Origin: Magnetospirillum molischianum DSM 120
Lineage (GTDB): Bacteria > Pseudomonadota > Alphaproteobacteria > Rhodospirillales > Magnetospirillaceae
Reading direction: 5' to 3'
Length of the DNA: 39,991 bases
NCBI RefSeq assembly: GCF_000294655.1
Contig: NZ_CAHP01000012.1
Span: 80,292-120,282 of the forward strand
Below the pieces are notes generated by a model. The model was given only the letters and a program-made list of their open reading frames with translations, had not been told where the DNA came from and did no database searches. Positions 1 to 7,848 of the stretch are shown in pieces (within the stretch, counting starts at the first letter, position 1; every line of letters starts with the position of its first letter). A program made the translations under genes and the position numbers.

Positions 1-759
1 GGGGGGCGGACAATCGAGCTTCCGCCGGTGGGCGTGTCCTATTTGGAGTGGGCGCGGGCGCTTCAGTCCTATGGGCGCGGCACTCTCCTTGCCGCTCGGC
101 GCTCCTACTGGGATGGGATCGATGCCACCCCTGTCCGTCCGCTGGCGACCGACTATCCAATGGTGCCGCATGGTTATGAAGACACGGATATTGTGTCGGC
201 GGACCTGCCCGCCGAGCCGGGCTTGTCCGACAGCGCAGTTCAGGCTCGGCTGTTAACCGCTCTGGCCCGCGCCCTGGCGGTGTGGGACCGCCCCGGCCCG
301 ACCAGAATTCAGCTTTCCAGTCATGGTCGCCTGCCGATTCCCGGCGCTCCGCTTGATGTTGGCCGCACTGTCGGCTGGTTCACCGCCGAATATCCCGTCC
401 TGTTGACCGAGACAGGACTTGATCCCGACCGAATTGGGGCCGGGGCGTTGGAGTACGGCGTGCTGCGTTATCTTGGTTCCGCAGACGAGGCACTGCGCCT
501 GCCCCAAGCCGACATTGCGTTCAATTACCTGGGCCGGATCGATTTCGCTTCTGAGCCGGATGGGCCGTTCATACTGACATCCGGGCTGGAACCGGCTTCG
601 GTGGGGCAACTGAATCGTGTCGTGCCGCTAGAGATCGGCGCATCGCGCACGGCGGAGCGGATTGACTTAATTGTACGTTACTGCGGGCGGGTTCATCGAC
701 TTGAGACGATCAGGCGTCTGGTGGCAGGCATAGAGAATGCGTGGTGCCATCAGCCATAA
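1..759 (+). CDS. NRPS C-terminal fragment, epimerization-like domain (5' partial)
   Basis: The frame is open from the first base, so this is the 3' end of a larger NRPS gene. The visible 252 residues are the C-terminal half of a condensation/epimerization-fold domain. They include an LPP...YLEWARAL stretch, the E5 motif RTVGWFTAEYPVLL (from about nt 361), an E6-like GALEYGVLRYL and the E7 motif FNYLGRID (nt 520-543). RTVGWFT plus FNYLG is typical of epimerization (E) domains, which invert an L-aminoacyl-S-PCP, rather than of ordinary C domains. The E4 motif, usually EGHGRE, reads SSHGRL here (nt 316-333), so its glutamate is missing and activity may be altered. Nothing follows the domain, so the intermediate must pass to another protein. 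The best in-window candidate is the PKS at 4651. Domain identity is fairly sure; substrate and activity are unknown. Confidence 0.85.
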   Translation, partial: GGRTIELPPVGVSYLEWARALQSYGRGTLLAARRSYWDGIDATPVRPLATDYPMVPHGYEDTDIVSADLPAEPGLSDSAVQARLLTALARALAVWDRPGPTRIQLSSHGRLPIPGAPLDVGRTVGWFTAEYPVLLTETGLDPDRIGAGALEYGVLRYLGSADEALRLPQADIAFNYLGRIDFASEPDGPFILTSGLEPASVGQLNRVVPLEIGASRTAERIDLIVRYCGRVHRLETIRRLVAGIENAWCHQP

Positions 760-827
760 GTTCGAACTTTATCCCAAAGAGCTATCGAAAATGTAGGGTG
801 TCTTCTCCGTAATCAGGGAGGTTGGCC

Positions 828-2537
828 ATGCTGGGATACTCTTTTCGCTCGGGCGGTATATTTCTAACCTCGGGAGCCATGGCGGTGTTCGTCGCTGCTG
901 CTGCCGTGGCGCAGACGGCACCCGTTCCCCAGACCCAGCCCGCGCCGACGGCGCAGGCATGCCCGATCGCGGCACCCGATACTCCGCCTCCGTCCACACC
1001 TCCGTCGAACGCTTTGCCCTACCGGGCGTTTCCGCCTGCGTGGCAAGCCAAGCTCGATCAGCTTGTCGCCGCCAATGTGATTCCGGGTGCGGTGGTGATC
1101 GTGAAATCGCCGATCTGGGGCGTGCGTGTCGGCACCGCCGGATATACCAATATTCCCGAGAAAATTAAGCTGAGTCCCGCCCAGCAATTCCGCGTCGGTA
1201 GCGTCAGCAAGATGTTTCTCGGGCAGGCGTTCCTTCAGCTTGAACAGGAAGGGAAGGTTAAGCTGTCCGATCCTGTCCTGAAGTACCTTGCCAACGAGCC
1301 GACTGTAGCCGCGATCCCCCACATCGAGCGGGTCACGATTGCCGATTTGTTGCAGATGACGTCGGGTATTACAAACTATCTCGGCAATCCGTCGATTTCG
1401 GGCGAGATCTATACCAACCCATCAAGGCAGTATTTGCCGCGCGATCTGATGGCGGTTCTCGACCCGAAGGCGACGCCGGTGTTGCCGCCGGATTTCGCGC
1501 CAGGAGCGACCTATCCCAATCCCTATTGGGTTACGCTCGGACAATCGGCCCCGCCCGCTCCGGCTCCCTTTCCATTCTGGTATTACAGTAATTCAAACTA
1601 CATCCTGCTAGGGATGGTTGCCGAAAAAATCACCGGGACAAGCTCTACCGAATTTCTCCGCAAATATATTACTGAGAAGATCGGTCTGAAAGACACCTTC
1701 TTGGCGGAGTCAGAGAAAAGACTTCCGTACATGCATGGCTATACACAGTACAACCCGGAGTTGTCGCAGAAAGTCTATCAGACTTGGTGTGATGTGACGG
1801 CGATCAATCCATCTTATGCTGGAACGGCGGGCGCGATGATCTCGACACCGTGGGATCTGTTGCACTTCCTTGAAACGGCGCTGAAGACCGATCGGTTCCT
1901 TAACGCAGGAACCAAGCAAAAGTGGCTGTCATTCGCCTCCGCCGACATCCATTACGGCTGGGAGCCGATGGAATATGCTGTCGGCGCGCTGATGCAGCCG
2001 CACCGTTCCTATGGCGATGCCAGGGGTCATGGCGGTGCCTTCCCCGGCTATAAGACTCTGGCCTATTACTTCTTCGATTCCGATACCTCGTTCGTCCTTG
2101 CCAGCAATACCTGGGACGGATCGGCCGAAGTCACGATGCTGGACGAATTGATGCCGCTGGTGACTTCGGAGGTAACGACGCCCAAACCGGCTCGGAAGAC
2201 TCTCGTTTCGCTGGCTGGTGGGTCTACCCTGCCGGTGTCGTGGCAGGCCGGGCGTGTCGATGCCCTCAGCTATCATGTCTATTCCGGCACCGACGCCGAT
2301 AAGGTCGATGCCGCGACGGCGGAAAATCACGAGGGTGTGCAGTTCCAGACGGTTTCGCAGGTCAATGCGGTGTTGGGTGGTCTGAAGCCAGCGACAGCCT
2401 ATTACTGGCGGGTCGATATCGTCGGTCCGACCGGCATCGTTCCCGGTGCCCTGTGGTCGTTCAATACCACCAAGGCTGCGCGGGCGACGAAAAAGGCGGT
2501 TCCGGTTCCTGCTCCAGCCCTGGCTCCAGCTCAGTGA
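828..2537 (+). CDS. Secreted serine beta-lactamase-fold hydrolase (peptidase S12 type) with C-terminal FnIII-like domain
   Basis: This 569-residue protein begins with a hydrophobic signal peptide ending near AVAQTA, followed by a Pro/Ala-rich linker, so it should act in the periplasm. It has the three class C beta-lactamase/DD-peptidase motifs: S125-V-S-K128 (nucleophile and general base), Y253-S-N255, and HGG at His401. LLQMTSGITNY is also typical of the family. From about residue 455 to 555 there is an extra beta-sandwich-like segment (SYHVYSGTD, then LKPATAYYWRVD) resembling fibronectin type III. ATG 828 is preferred because AGGGAGG lies about 6 nt upstream; TTG 822 is the alternative. The family includes beta-lactamases, DD-carboxypeptidases, esterases and D-amino-acid peptidases that unmask NRPS/PKS prodrugs. 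The position between an NRPS and PKS genes suggests maturation or self-protection, but the substrate is not readable from sequence. Confidence 0.88.
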   Translation: MLGYSFRSGGIFLTSGAMAVFVAAAAVAQTAPVPQTQPAPTAQACPIAAPDTPPPSTPPSNALPYRAFPPAWQAKLDQLVAANVIPGAVVIVKSPIWGVRVGTAGYTNIPEKIKLSPAQQFRVGSVSKMFLGQAFLQLEQEGKVKLSDPVLKYLANEPTVAAIPHIERVTIADLLQMTSGITNYLGNPSISGEIYTNPSRQYLPRDLMAVLDPKATPVLPPDFAPGATYPNPYWVTLGQSAPPAPAPFPFWYYSNSNYILLGMVAEKITGTSSTEFLRKYITEKIGLKDTFLAESEKRLPYMHGYTQYNPELSQKVYQTWCDVTAINPSYAGTAGAMISTPWDLLHFLETALKTDRFLNAGTKQKWLSFASADIHYGWEPMEYAVGALMQPHRSYGDARGHGGAFPGYKTLAYYFFDSDTSFVLASNTWDGSAEVTMLDELMPLVTSEVTTPKPARKTLVSLAGGSTLPVSWQAGRVDALSYHVYSGTDADKVDAATAENHEGVQFQTVSQVNAVLGGLKPATAYYWRVDIVGPTGIVPGALWSFNTTKAARATKKAVPVPAPALAPAQ

Positions 2538-2615
2538 CTCTAAAGTGAAAAGTGTAATTGCCGCTCCACTTCCGGGCGTGTAGTCTGTATCTGCTAACGA
2601 TGAGGCAGGAAAACG

Positions 2616-4493
2616 ATGTGCGGCATCGCTGGAGTCTTTTCTTCGAGTAAGGATTTCCGGGTCGATGAATCGACGCTTCATTCGATGGCGCGTCGGCTTG
2701 TTCATCGCGGCCCGGACGAGTCTGGAGACTTCATTGATGCCGGCATCGGGTTTGGTTTTACCCGTTTAGCGATTATTGATCTGGCGACGGGAAACCAGCC
2801 CCACAGCAATGAAGATGGGTCGGTCGTTTCGATCTGCAACGGCGAGATCTACAATTTCAAGGAACTGCGCGAGGATCTCGAACAACGCGGTCACCGCTTT
2901 CGCACCCGCTGCGACGTCGAAATCATTGTGCACCTCTATGAGGAATACGGTCCCGGTTGCGTCAGCCGCCTCAACGGTCAGTTCGCGATCGCATTGTATG
3001 ATCGTACCCGCCATGCCTTGCTGCTGGCGCGCGATCATGTCGGCATCGCGCCGCTGTTTCATACCCGGATTGAGGGGGCGGTGCTGTTCGCCTCGGAGAT
3101 CAAGGCGTTGCTGGCCCATCCGGCAGTCCGGCCCACGATCGATCCGGCCGGTCTCGACCAGATCTTGACCTTTCCGGGGCTGGTCAGCCCGACGACGATG
3201 TTCGCTGGAATCGAGGCGTTGCCGCCCGGTCATTACCTTTATGTCGAGGCGGGGCGTCCGGCGATTCCGACCTGCTATTGGGATCTCGATTATCCCGAAT
3301 TGGGCGAGGCCGATCCGGTCCGGCCCGATTCTTACTACAGCGAGCGGGTCGAGGATCTTTTATTGACCGCAGTGCGCCGCCGCCTCAATGCCGACGTTCC
3401 GGTCGGCTTTTATCTTAGCGGTGGACTGGATTCGAGTTTGATCGGTGCGATGACGCGGGTGGTCCAACCGCAACAGCGCCTCCATTCTTTCTCGATCACG
3501 TTCCCAGAGGCCGATATCGACGAACGGCGGTATCAGAGGGCGATGGCCGACCATCTGGGCAGTCTTCATCACGAGGCCGAATTTACGCCCGACGAGATCG
3601 CAGACCGTTTGCGCCGCGCCGTCATCTGCGCCGAGACGCCGCTAAAGGAATCCTACAACACCTGTTCGCTGGCGCTGTCGGCCCTCGCCCGCGAGAGTGG
3701 GCATAAGGTGATTTTGACCGGCGAAGGGGCGGACGAATTGTTCGCGGGCTATGTCGGCTATCGCCTCGATGCCACCGGAGCGAGAAGCGGTGGTGCGCCT
3801 GACGACATCGAGACCATGCTGGAGGACGAGCTTCGTCAGCATTTGTGGGGCCAGAGCGATTTCTTTTATGACCGCGACTACCTACCGCTGCGCGAGGTGA
3901 AAGCCAGTCTGTATTCCGAGGCGCTGGCGGTCCGCCAATCCGATTTCGAAGCCACTCGTCAGCCGGTGATCGATACCGCCCGGCTGCGCAACCGGCATCC
4001 GCTGCACCAGCGCTCTTATGTCGATTTCAAGCTGAGGCTGTCCGATCATTTGTTGGCGGATCATGGTGACCGGGTGACCTATGCTAATTCGATCGAAGCG
4101 CGCTATCCCTTTCTCGATATCGATCTGATTGCGTTTGCCCGCACCATTCCCCCCGAGTTGCTGATCCGCAATTCGACCGAAAAGTATGTGCTGCGGCAGG
4201 TCGCAGGCAAATACCTGCCGGATACGGTGGCGAAGCGTGAAAAATTCGGCTTCGTTGCTCCTGGATCGCCCTATCTACTGGCTCGGAATATCGATTGGAT
4301 TAACGACATCCTCGATCCATCAAGGATAAAGCGGCAAAATTACTTTAATCCAGAGGCGGTTGAGCGGCTTCGCTCTCGTTTTAATACGAATGGAGCGAGA
4401 ATAAACACGACATTTGAGTCTGATTTTTTAATGATTATCATTACGTTTGGTATTTTGTTGGATGAGTTTTCTGTGCCTGATTTTTCTTCTTAG
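2616..4493 (+). CDS. asnB: Asparagine synthetase (glutamine-hydrolysing)
   Basis: This 625-aa protein starts MCGIAGVFS, giving the Cys2 nucleophile of a class II (Ntn) glutamine amidotransferase. RGPDESG and CNGEIYNF are the glutamine-binding stretches. The synthetase half has the PP-loop SGGLDS (268-273), which adenylates the aspartate carboxyl. Length and order match the AsnB family. A GAGGCAGGA ribosome site lies just upstream of ATG 2616. It sits between the beta-lactamase-fold gene and the PKS genes, so it may supply asparagine or amidate a pathway intermediate; AsnB paralogues in natural-product clusters do either. The last ~60 codons (from about 4310) are strikingly AT-rich compared with the rest, although the protein still reads as a normal AsnB tail. 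Family assignment is secure; the role is inferred. Confidence 0.92.
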   Translation: MCGIAGVFSSSKDFRVDESTLHSMARRLVHRGPDESGDFIDAGIGFGFTRLAIIDLATGNQPHSNEDGSVVSICNGEIYNFKELREDLEQRGHRFRTRCDVEIIVHLYEEYGPGCVSRLNGQFAIALYDRTRHALLLARDHVGIAPLFHTRIEGAVLFASEIKALLAHPAVRPTIDPAGLDQILTFPGLVSPTTMFAGIEALPPGHYLYVEAGRPAIPTCYWDLDYPELGEADPVRPDSYYSERVEDLLLTAVRRRLNADVPVGFYLSGGLDSSLIGAMTRVVQPQQRLHSFSITFPEADIDERRYQRAMADHLGSLHHEAEFTPDEIADRLRRAVICAETPLKESYNTCSLALSALARESGHKVILTGEGADELFAGYVGYRLDATGARSGGAPDDIETMLEDELRQHLWGQSDFFYDRDYLPLREVKASLYSEALAVRQSDFEATRQPVIDTARLRNRHPLHQRSYVDFKLRLSDHLLADHGDRVTYANSIEARYPFLDIDLIAFARTIPPELLIRNSTEKYVLRQVAGKYLPDTVAKREKFGFVAPGSPYLLARNIDWINDILDPSRIKRQNYFNPEAVERLRSRFNTNGARINTTFESDFLMIIITFGILLDEFSVPDFSS

Positions 4494-4650
4494 AATTTTT
4501 ATTTTTAATTTTAGATTTTGATCTGTTTCTGACGTCGATCCTGACGTGTTTCGTCAACTTTAGATGATATTTTAATCAAAAAATCTCGCAGAGGGTTTAA
4601 AAGTGCTATCTTAGACCCGTTTTCGCTGTGCTCGTTTCGTATTCCGTCCA
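4494..4650. other. AT-rich intergenic gap before the PKS genes
   Basis: These 157 bases are far richer in A+T than the flanking genes (runs such as tttttatttttaatttt) and continue the AT-rich 3' end of asnB. They probably carry the promoter and leader of the PKS pair, but I cannot name convincing -35/-10 boxes. No Shine-Dalgarno sequence is evident just before ATG 4651. Confidence 0.4.
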
Positions 4651-7600
4651 ATGGGGGCTTCCATTTCCGAGATCGCTCAGCACCGTGCCGATGACCCGGT
4701 TTGCATCGTGGGACTTGGCTGCCGCTTACCGCCGGATACCGAGTCAGCCGAGGCGTTCTGGCGCTTCCTCCGTCAGGGCGGTTGCGCCGTCCGTCCGGTT
4801 CCGCCAGAACGCTGGACCGCCGCCGACTATGCCGCTAACGGCCCGGCGCGGCCAGGGACCAGTGTGTCGCGGTGGGGCGGCTTTCTCGACGGATCGTTCC
4901 CCGCCGGGTTCGATGCCGGGTTCTTCGACATTGCCCCGGCCGAGGCTCAGGGACTCGACCCGCAGCAGCGCTTGCTGCTCGAAGTCGCATGGTCCGCGCT
5001 CGAAGATGCCGGACTGACGCCCGAGCGTGTCGCGGACGATGGTAACGTCGGAATTTATGTCGCCATCAGCACCTCGGACTATCAGGGGGCGCGGATCTGG
5101 AATTCCGATTTAGCCGGAATCGATGCTTTTGCCGCGACCGGGGCTGCTTTCGCCGCCGCCGCCGGGCGGCTGTCCTACACGCTGGGATTCGAAGGCCCAT
5201 GCATGGCGATCGACAGCGCCTGCTCGTCCTCGCTAGTGGCCTTTCATCAGGCCTGCCAGGCGATCCGCGCCGGAGAGTGCGACGCCGCCCTGGTCGCCGG
5301 GGTTAACGCCCTGTTGGCTCCCAATCTATTCGTCGGCCTGACCCAGTTGGGCGTGCTGTCGGCGGATGGGCGGTGCAAAGCGTTCGATGCCGGTGGAGAC
5401 GGCTATGTCCGGGCCGAAGGGGCGGGGGCTTTGCTGCTGATGACCCTATCGCGGGCCAGAGCGCGGGGGTGCCGCGTTCTGGGGCTGGTGCGTGGATCGG
5501 CGGTTAATCAGGATGGCAAGAGCAACGGCCTCACCGCACCGCGCCGTTCCGCGCAGGAAGCGGTGATCCGCCGCGCCATTGCCCGTTCCGGTTTGTCATT
5601 TGCCGATATCGGTTATATCGAAGCCCACGGCACCGGAACCCCGCTGGGCGATGTCGTTGAAATGGCCGCGCTGGCCGCGACCTATGGGGTTGGACGCGAT
5701 CCCGCCGATCCGCTGCTGATCGGTTCGGTCAAGACGAACATTGGCCATCTTGAGGCCGGTGCTGGGATCGCAGGTCTGATCAAGGCGCTTCTGTGCCTGC
5801 GCCATGGCGAGATTCCGCCGCATCTGCATTTGTCGTCGCCCAGCCCGCATATTCCGTGGGAGCAGTACCCGTTCCGGGTGCCGACGGTTCTGACGCCGTG
5901 GCCCGCCGGAGATAAGCCGCGTCGGGCTGGGGTCAGTTCGTTCGGTTTCAGCGGCACCAATGCGCATGTCATTCTGGAAGAAGCCCCGGCGGAAAGCGCC
6001 CGCGCCGATGGCCCGACCGCGCCCGATCCGCAGGTTCTGCCGCTGTCGGCGCGCAGCCCGGACGCGCTGCGCGCTCTGACGGAACGCTTCGCCGACTATC
6101 TGGAGAGCACGACGGCTCCGTTGAGCGATATCGCTCATATGGCCGGGGTAGGGCGGAGCCATTTCGGCTTCCGTCTGGCGGCGGTGGGATCGAGCGGGGC
6201 CGAGATCGCCTCGGGCCTGCGCCAGTCTCTGGCCGGAGCCGCGCCGCGTTCTGTGTCGGTCGGATCGAAGAGCGAGCGGCCCCGTATCGCGTTTCTGTTC
6301 ACCGGCCAAGGGTCGCAATATGTCGGGATGGGCCGCAGCCTGTACCGCGATCAGCCGGTCTTCCGCGCCGCGCTCGATGCTTGCGATGCGATTTTGCGTG
6401 GACGGCTGGGCGAGTCGTTGCTGGACCTTCTGTATGGACCGCAGGCCGATAACGAACGGCTGCAACAGACCCGCTTTGCCCAGCCCGCGATCTTCGCGGT
6501 CGAATATGCTCTGGCGGAATTGTGGCGGAGTTGGGGGGTAACCCCTGACATCGTTGCCGGGCACAGCATCGGCGAGTTCGTCGCGGCCCATGTCGCCGGA
6601 GTGATCGGGCTGGAGGATGCCTTGACCCTGGTGGCGGAACGGGGGCGTCTGATGCAGAGCCTGCCGTCCGGTGGGGCGATGGCCTCTGTCGCCGCGCCCG
6701 AAGGGGTGGTCTCCGCCGCCATTGCAGAGGCGGTGAAGGCCGGAGCGCTGGTGTCGGTCGCGGCGATCAACACGCCCGAGGATATCGTGATCGCCGGTCC
6801 GGCCGATAGGGTGGCGGATTTGCGGCGCGGGTTCGAGGCCCAGGGCTACCGGACGCAGGAATTACGGGTTTCGCATGCCTTCCACTCGCCGCTGATGCGG
6901 CCGATGGTGGATGTCTTCGCCGAGGTGGCGGCGGGAGTAAGCTATCGTCCGGCTCATCTGCCGATGGTTTCGACGGTGAGCGGTCGTAAGGCCGAGGCGG
7001 GAGATTTGTCGAGCGCGGGCTATTGGTCGGCTCAGGTCGAAGCGCCGGTGCGTTTCGCCTCTGCGGCCCGAACCTTGGCCGAGGATGGGGTGACCCTATT
7101 CCTGGAAATCGGTGCCGCCCCGATCCTGACGGCGCTGGCGCGGACAAATGTCGAGTCGGACAAACGGGTGTTCCTGCCGTCGCTGATGCGCCCCTCGGGT
7201 GCGAATCCCGATGCGACTACCGATCATCGGACTCTGGCGGCGGCGGTGGCGGCGCTGTATGCCCAGGGGGCCGAGATCGATTGGGATGGGCGCGATAAGC
7301 CGTTCGATCTGCGCAAGGTCGCGATCCCCGGCTATCCTTTCCAGCGCAAAAGCTATTACGTCTCGCCGGTGCGCGGGGGGGTGACGGTTTCAGTTCCGAC
7401 TGCGGCGGCGATCGATCCCGTTCCGCGTGTGCCGTCCGATCCGGTGCGTCCGGTTGTGCCAGGAGGGGGCCGCGACGGGCTGATCCGCACCATTGACGAG
7501 ATCGCCCGTCGAGTCTTGAGCGACCAGCCGCTTCCGCCGCTCGATTCCGACCGCGCTCTGGGCGAGCAGGGCTTTACCTCGCTGATGGCGCTGGAATTAC

Positions 7601-7848
7601 GACGGCAGCTTGACCTTGCCTTTCAGTCCCGGTTGCCCGCGACGTTCTTCTTCAATTATCCGTCGATCTGCCGGATGGCGGATTATTTCCTGGCGCACGA
7701 CGACCCGCCCCCGCCGCCCCCCGTCGGCTCCACGCCGCACGCCGCTCCACCCGACGCTTTCCCCGATTCTTCGGGGTTCAGGTTTCTGGACGACCTGTCC
7801 CCCAGCGAACTGGAACAGCTCATCGAACGCGAGGTGAACCTGCTATGA
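4651..7848 (+). CDS. Type I modular polyketide synthase, KS-AT-ACP
   Basis: This 1065-aa protein holds one non-reducing extension module. The KS spans about residues 14-440, with catalytic Cys191 (DSACSSS), His326 ([11 protein letters not shown]) and His366 ([10 protein letters not shown]). The AT spans about 545-850, with Ser639 in GHSIG and HAFH at 742-745, the signature of malonyl-CoA specificity. After the [10 protein letters not shown] linker comes an ACP with attachment Ser977. Its motif is GFTSL rather than the usual GxDSL. No KR, DH or ER is present, so the beta-keto group should be kept. The C-terminal helix [15 protein letters not shown] looks like a docking helix. The N-terminus is short, with no docking coiled coil. 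The stop overlaps the next PKS start (ATGA at 7845), implying translational coupling. The ATG at 4651 lacks a clear ribosome site, so the start is tentative. The KS-tail/AT region is a DNA repeat shared with the next gene. Confidence 0.93.
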   Translation: MGASISEIAQHRADDPVCIVGLGCRLPPDTESAEAFWRFLRQGGCAVRPVPPERWTAADYAANGPARPGTSVSRWGGFLDGSFPAGFDAGFFDIAPAEAQGLDPQQRLLLEVAWSALEDAGLTPERVADDGNVGIYVAISTSDYQGARIWNSDLAGIDAFAATGAAFAAAAGRLSYTLGFEGPCMAIDSACSSSLVAFHQACQAIRAGECDAALVAGVNALLAPNLFVGLTQLGVLSADGRCKAFDAGGDGYVRAEGAGALLLMTLSRARARGCRVLGLVRGSAVNQDGKSNGLTAPRRSAQEAVIRRAIARSGLSFADIGYIEAHGTGTPLGDVVEMAALAATYGVGRDPADPLLIGSVKTNIGHLEAGAGIAGLIKALLCLRHGEIPPHLHLSSPSPHIPWEQYPFRVPTVLTPWPAGDKPRRAGVSSFGFSGTNAHVILEEAPAESARADGPTAPDPQVLPLSARSPDALRALTERFADYLESTTAPLSDIAHMAGVGRSHFGFRLAAVGSSGAEIASGLRQSLAGAAPRSVSVGSKSERPRIAFLFTGQGSQYVGMGRSLYRDQPVFRAALDACDAILRGRLGESLLDLLYGPQADNERLQQTRFAQPAIFAVEYALAELWRSWGVTPDIVAGHSIGEFVAAHVAGVIGLEDALTLVAERGRLMQSLPSGGAMASVAAPEGVVSAAIAEAVKAGALVSVAAINTPEDIVIAGPADRVADLRRGFEAQGYRTQELRVSHAFHSPLMRPMVDVFAEVAAGVSYRPAHLPMVSTVSGRKAEAGDLSSAGYWSAQVEAPVRFASAARTLAEDGVTLFLEIGAAPILTALARTNVESDKRVFLPSLMRPSGANPDATTDHRTLAAAVAALYAQGAEIDWDGRDKPFDLRKVAIPGYPFQRKSYYVSPVRGGVTVSVPTAAAIDPVPRVPSDPVRPVVPGGGRDGLIRTIDEIARRVLSDQPLPPLDSDRALGEQGFTSLMALELRRQLDLAFQSRLPATFFFNYPSICRMADYFLAHDDPPPPPPVGSTPHAAPPDAFPDSSGFRFLDDLSPSELEQLIEREVNLL
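5731..7359 (+). repeat. Long direct repeat, copy 1 (KS tail, AT, post-AT linker)
   Basis: 1629 bases matching 9000-10628 at a constant offset of 3269 with no indels. Reading the two side by side I found about eleven single-base differences, so identity is about 99%. The repeat runs from the [10 protein letters not shown] codons of the KS to the end of the [10 protein letters not shown] linker and stops abruptly there. Flanking KS and ACP sequences are much more divergent. Confidence 0.95.
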
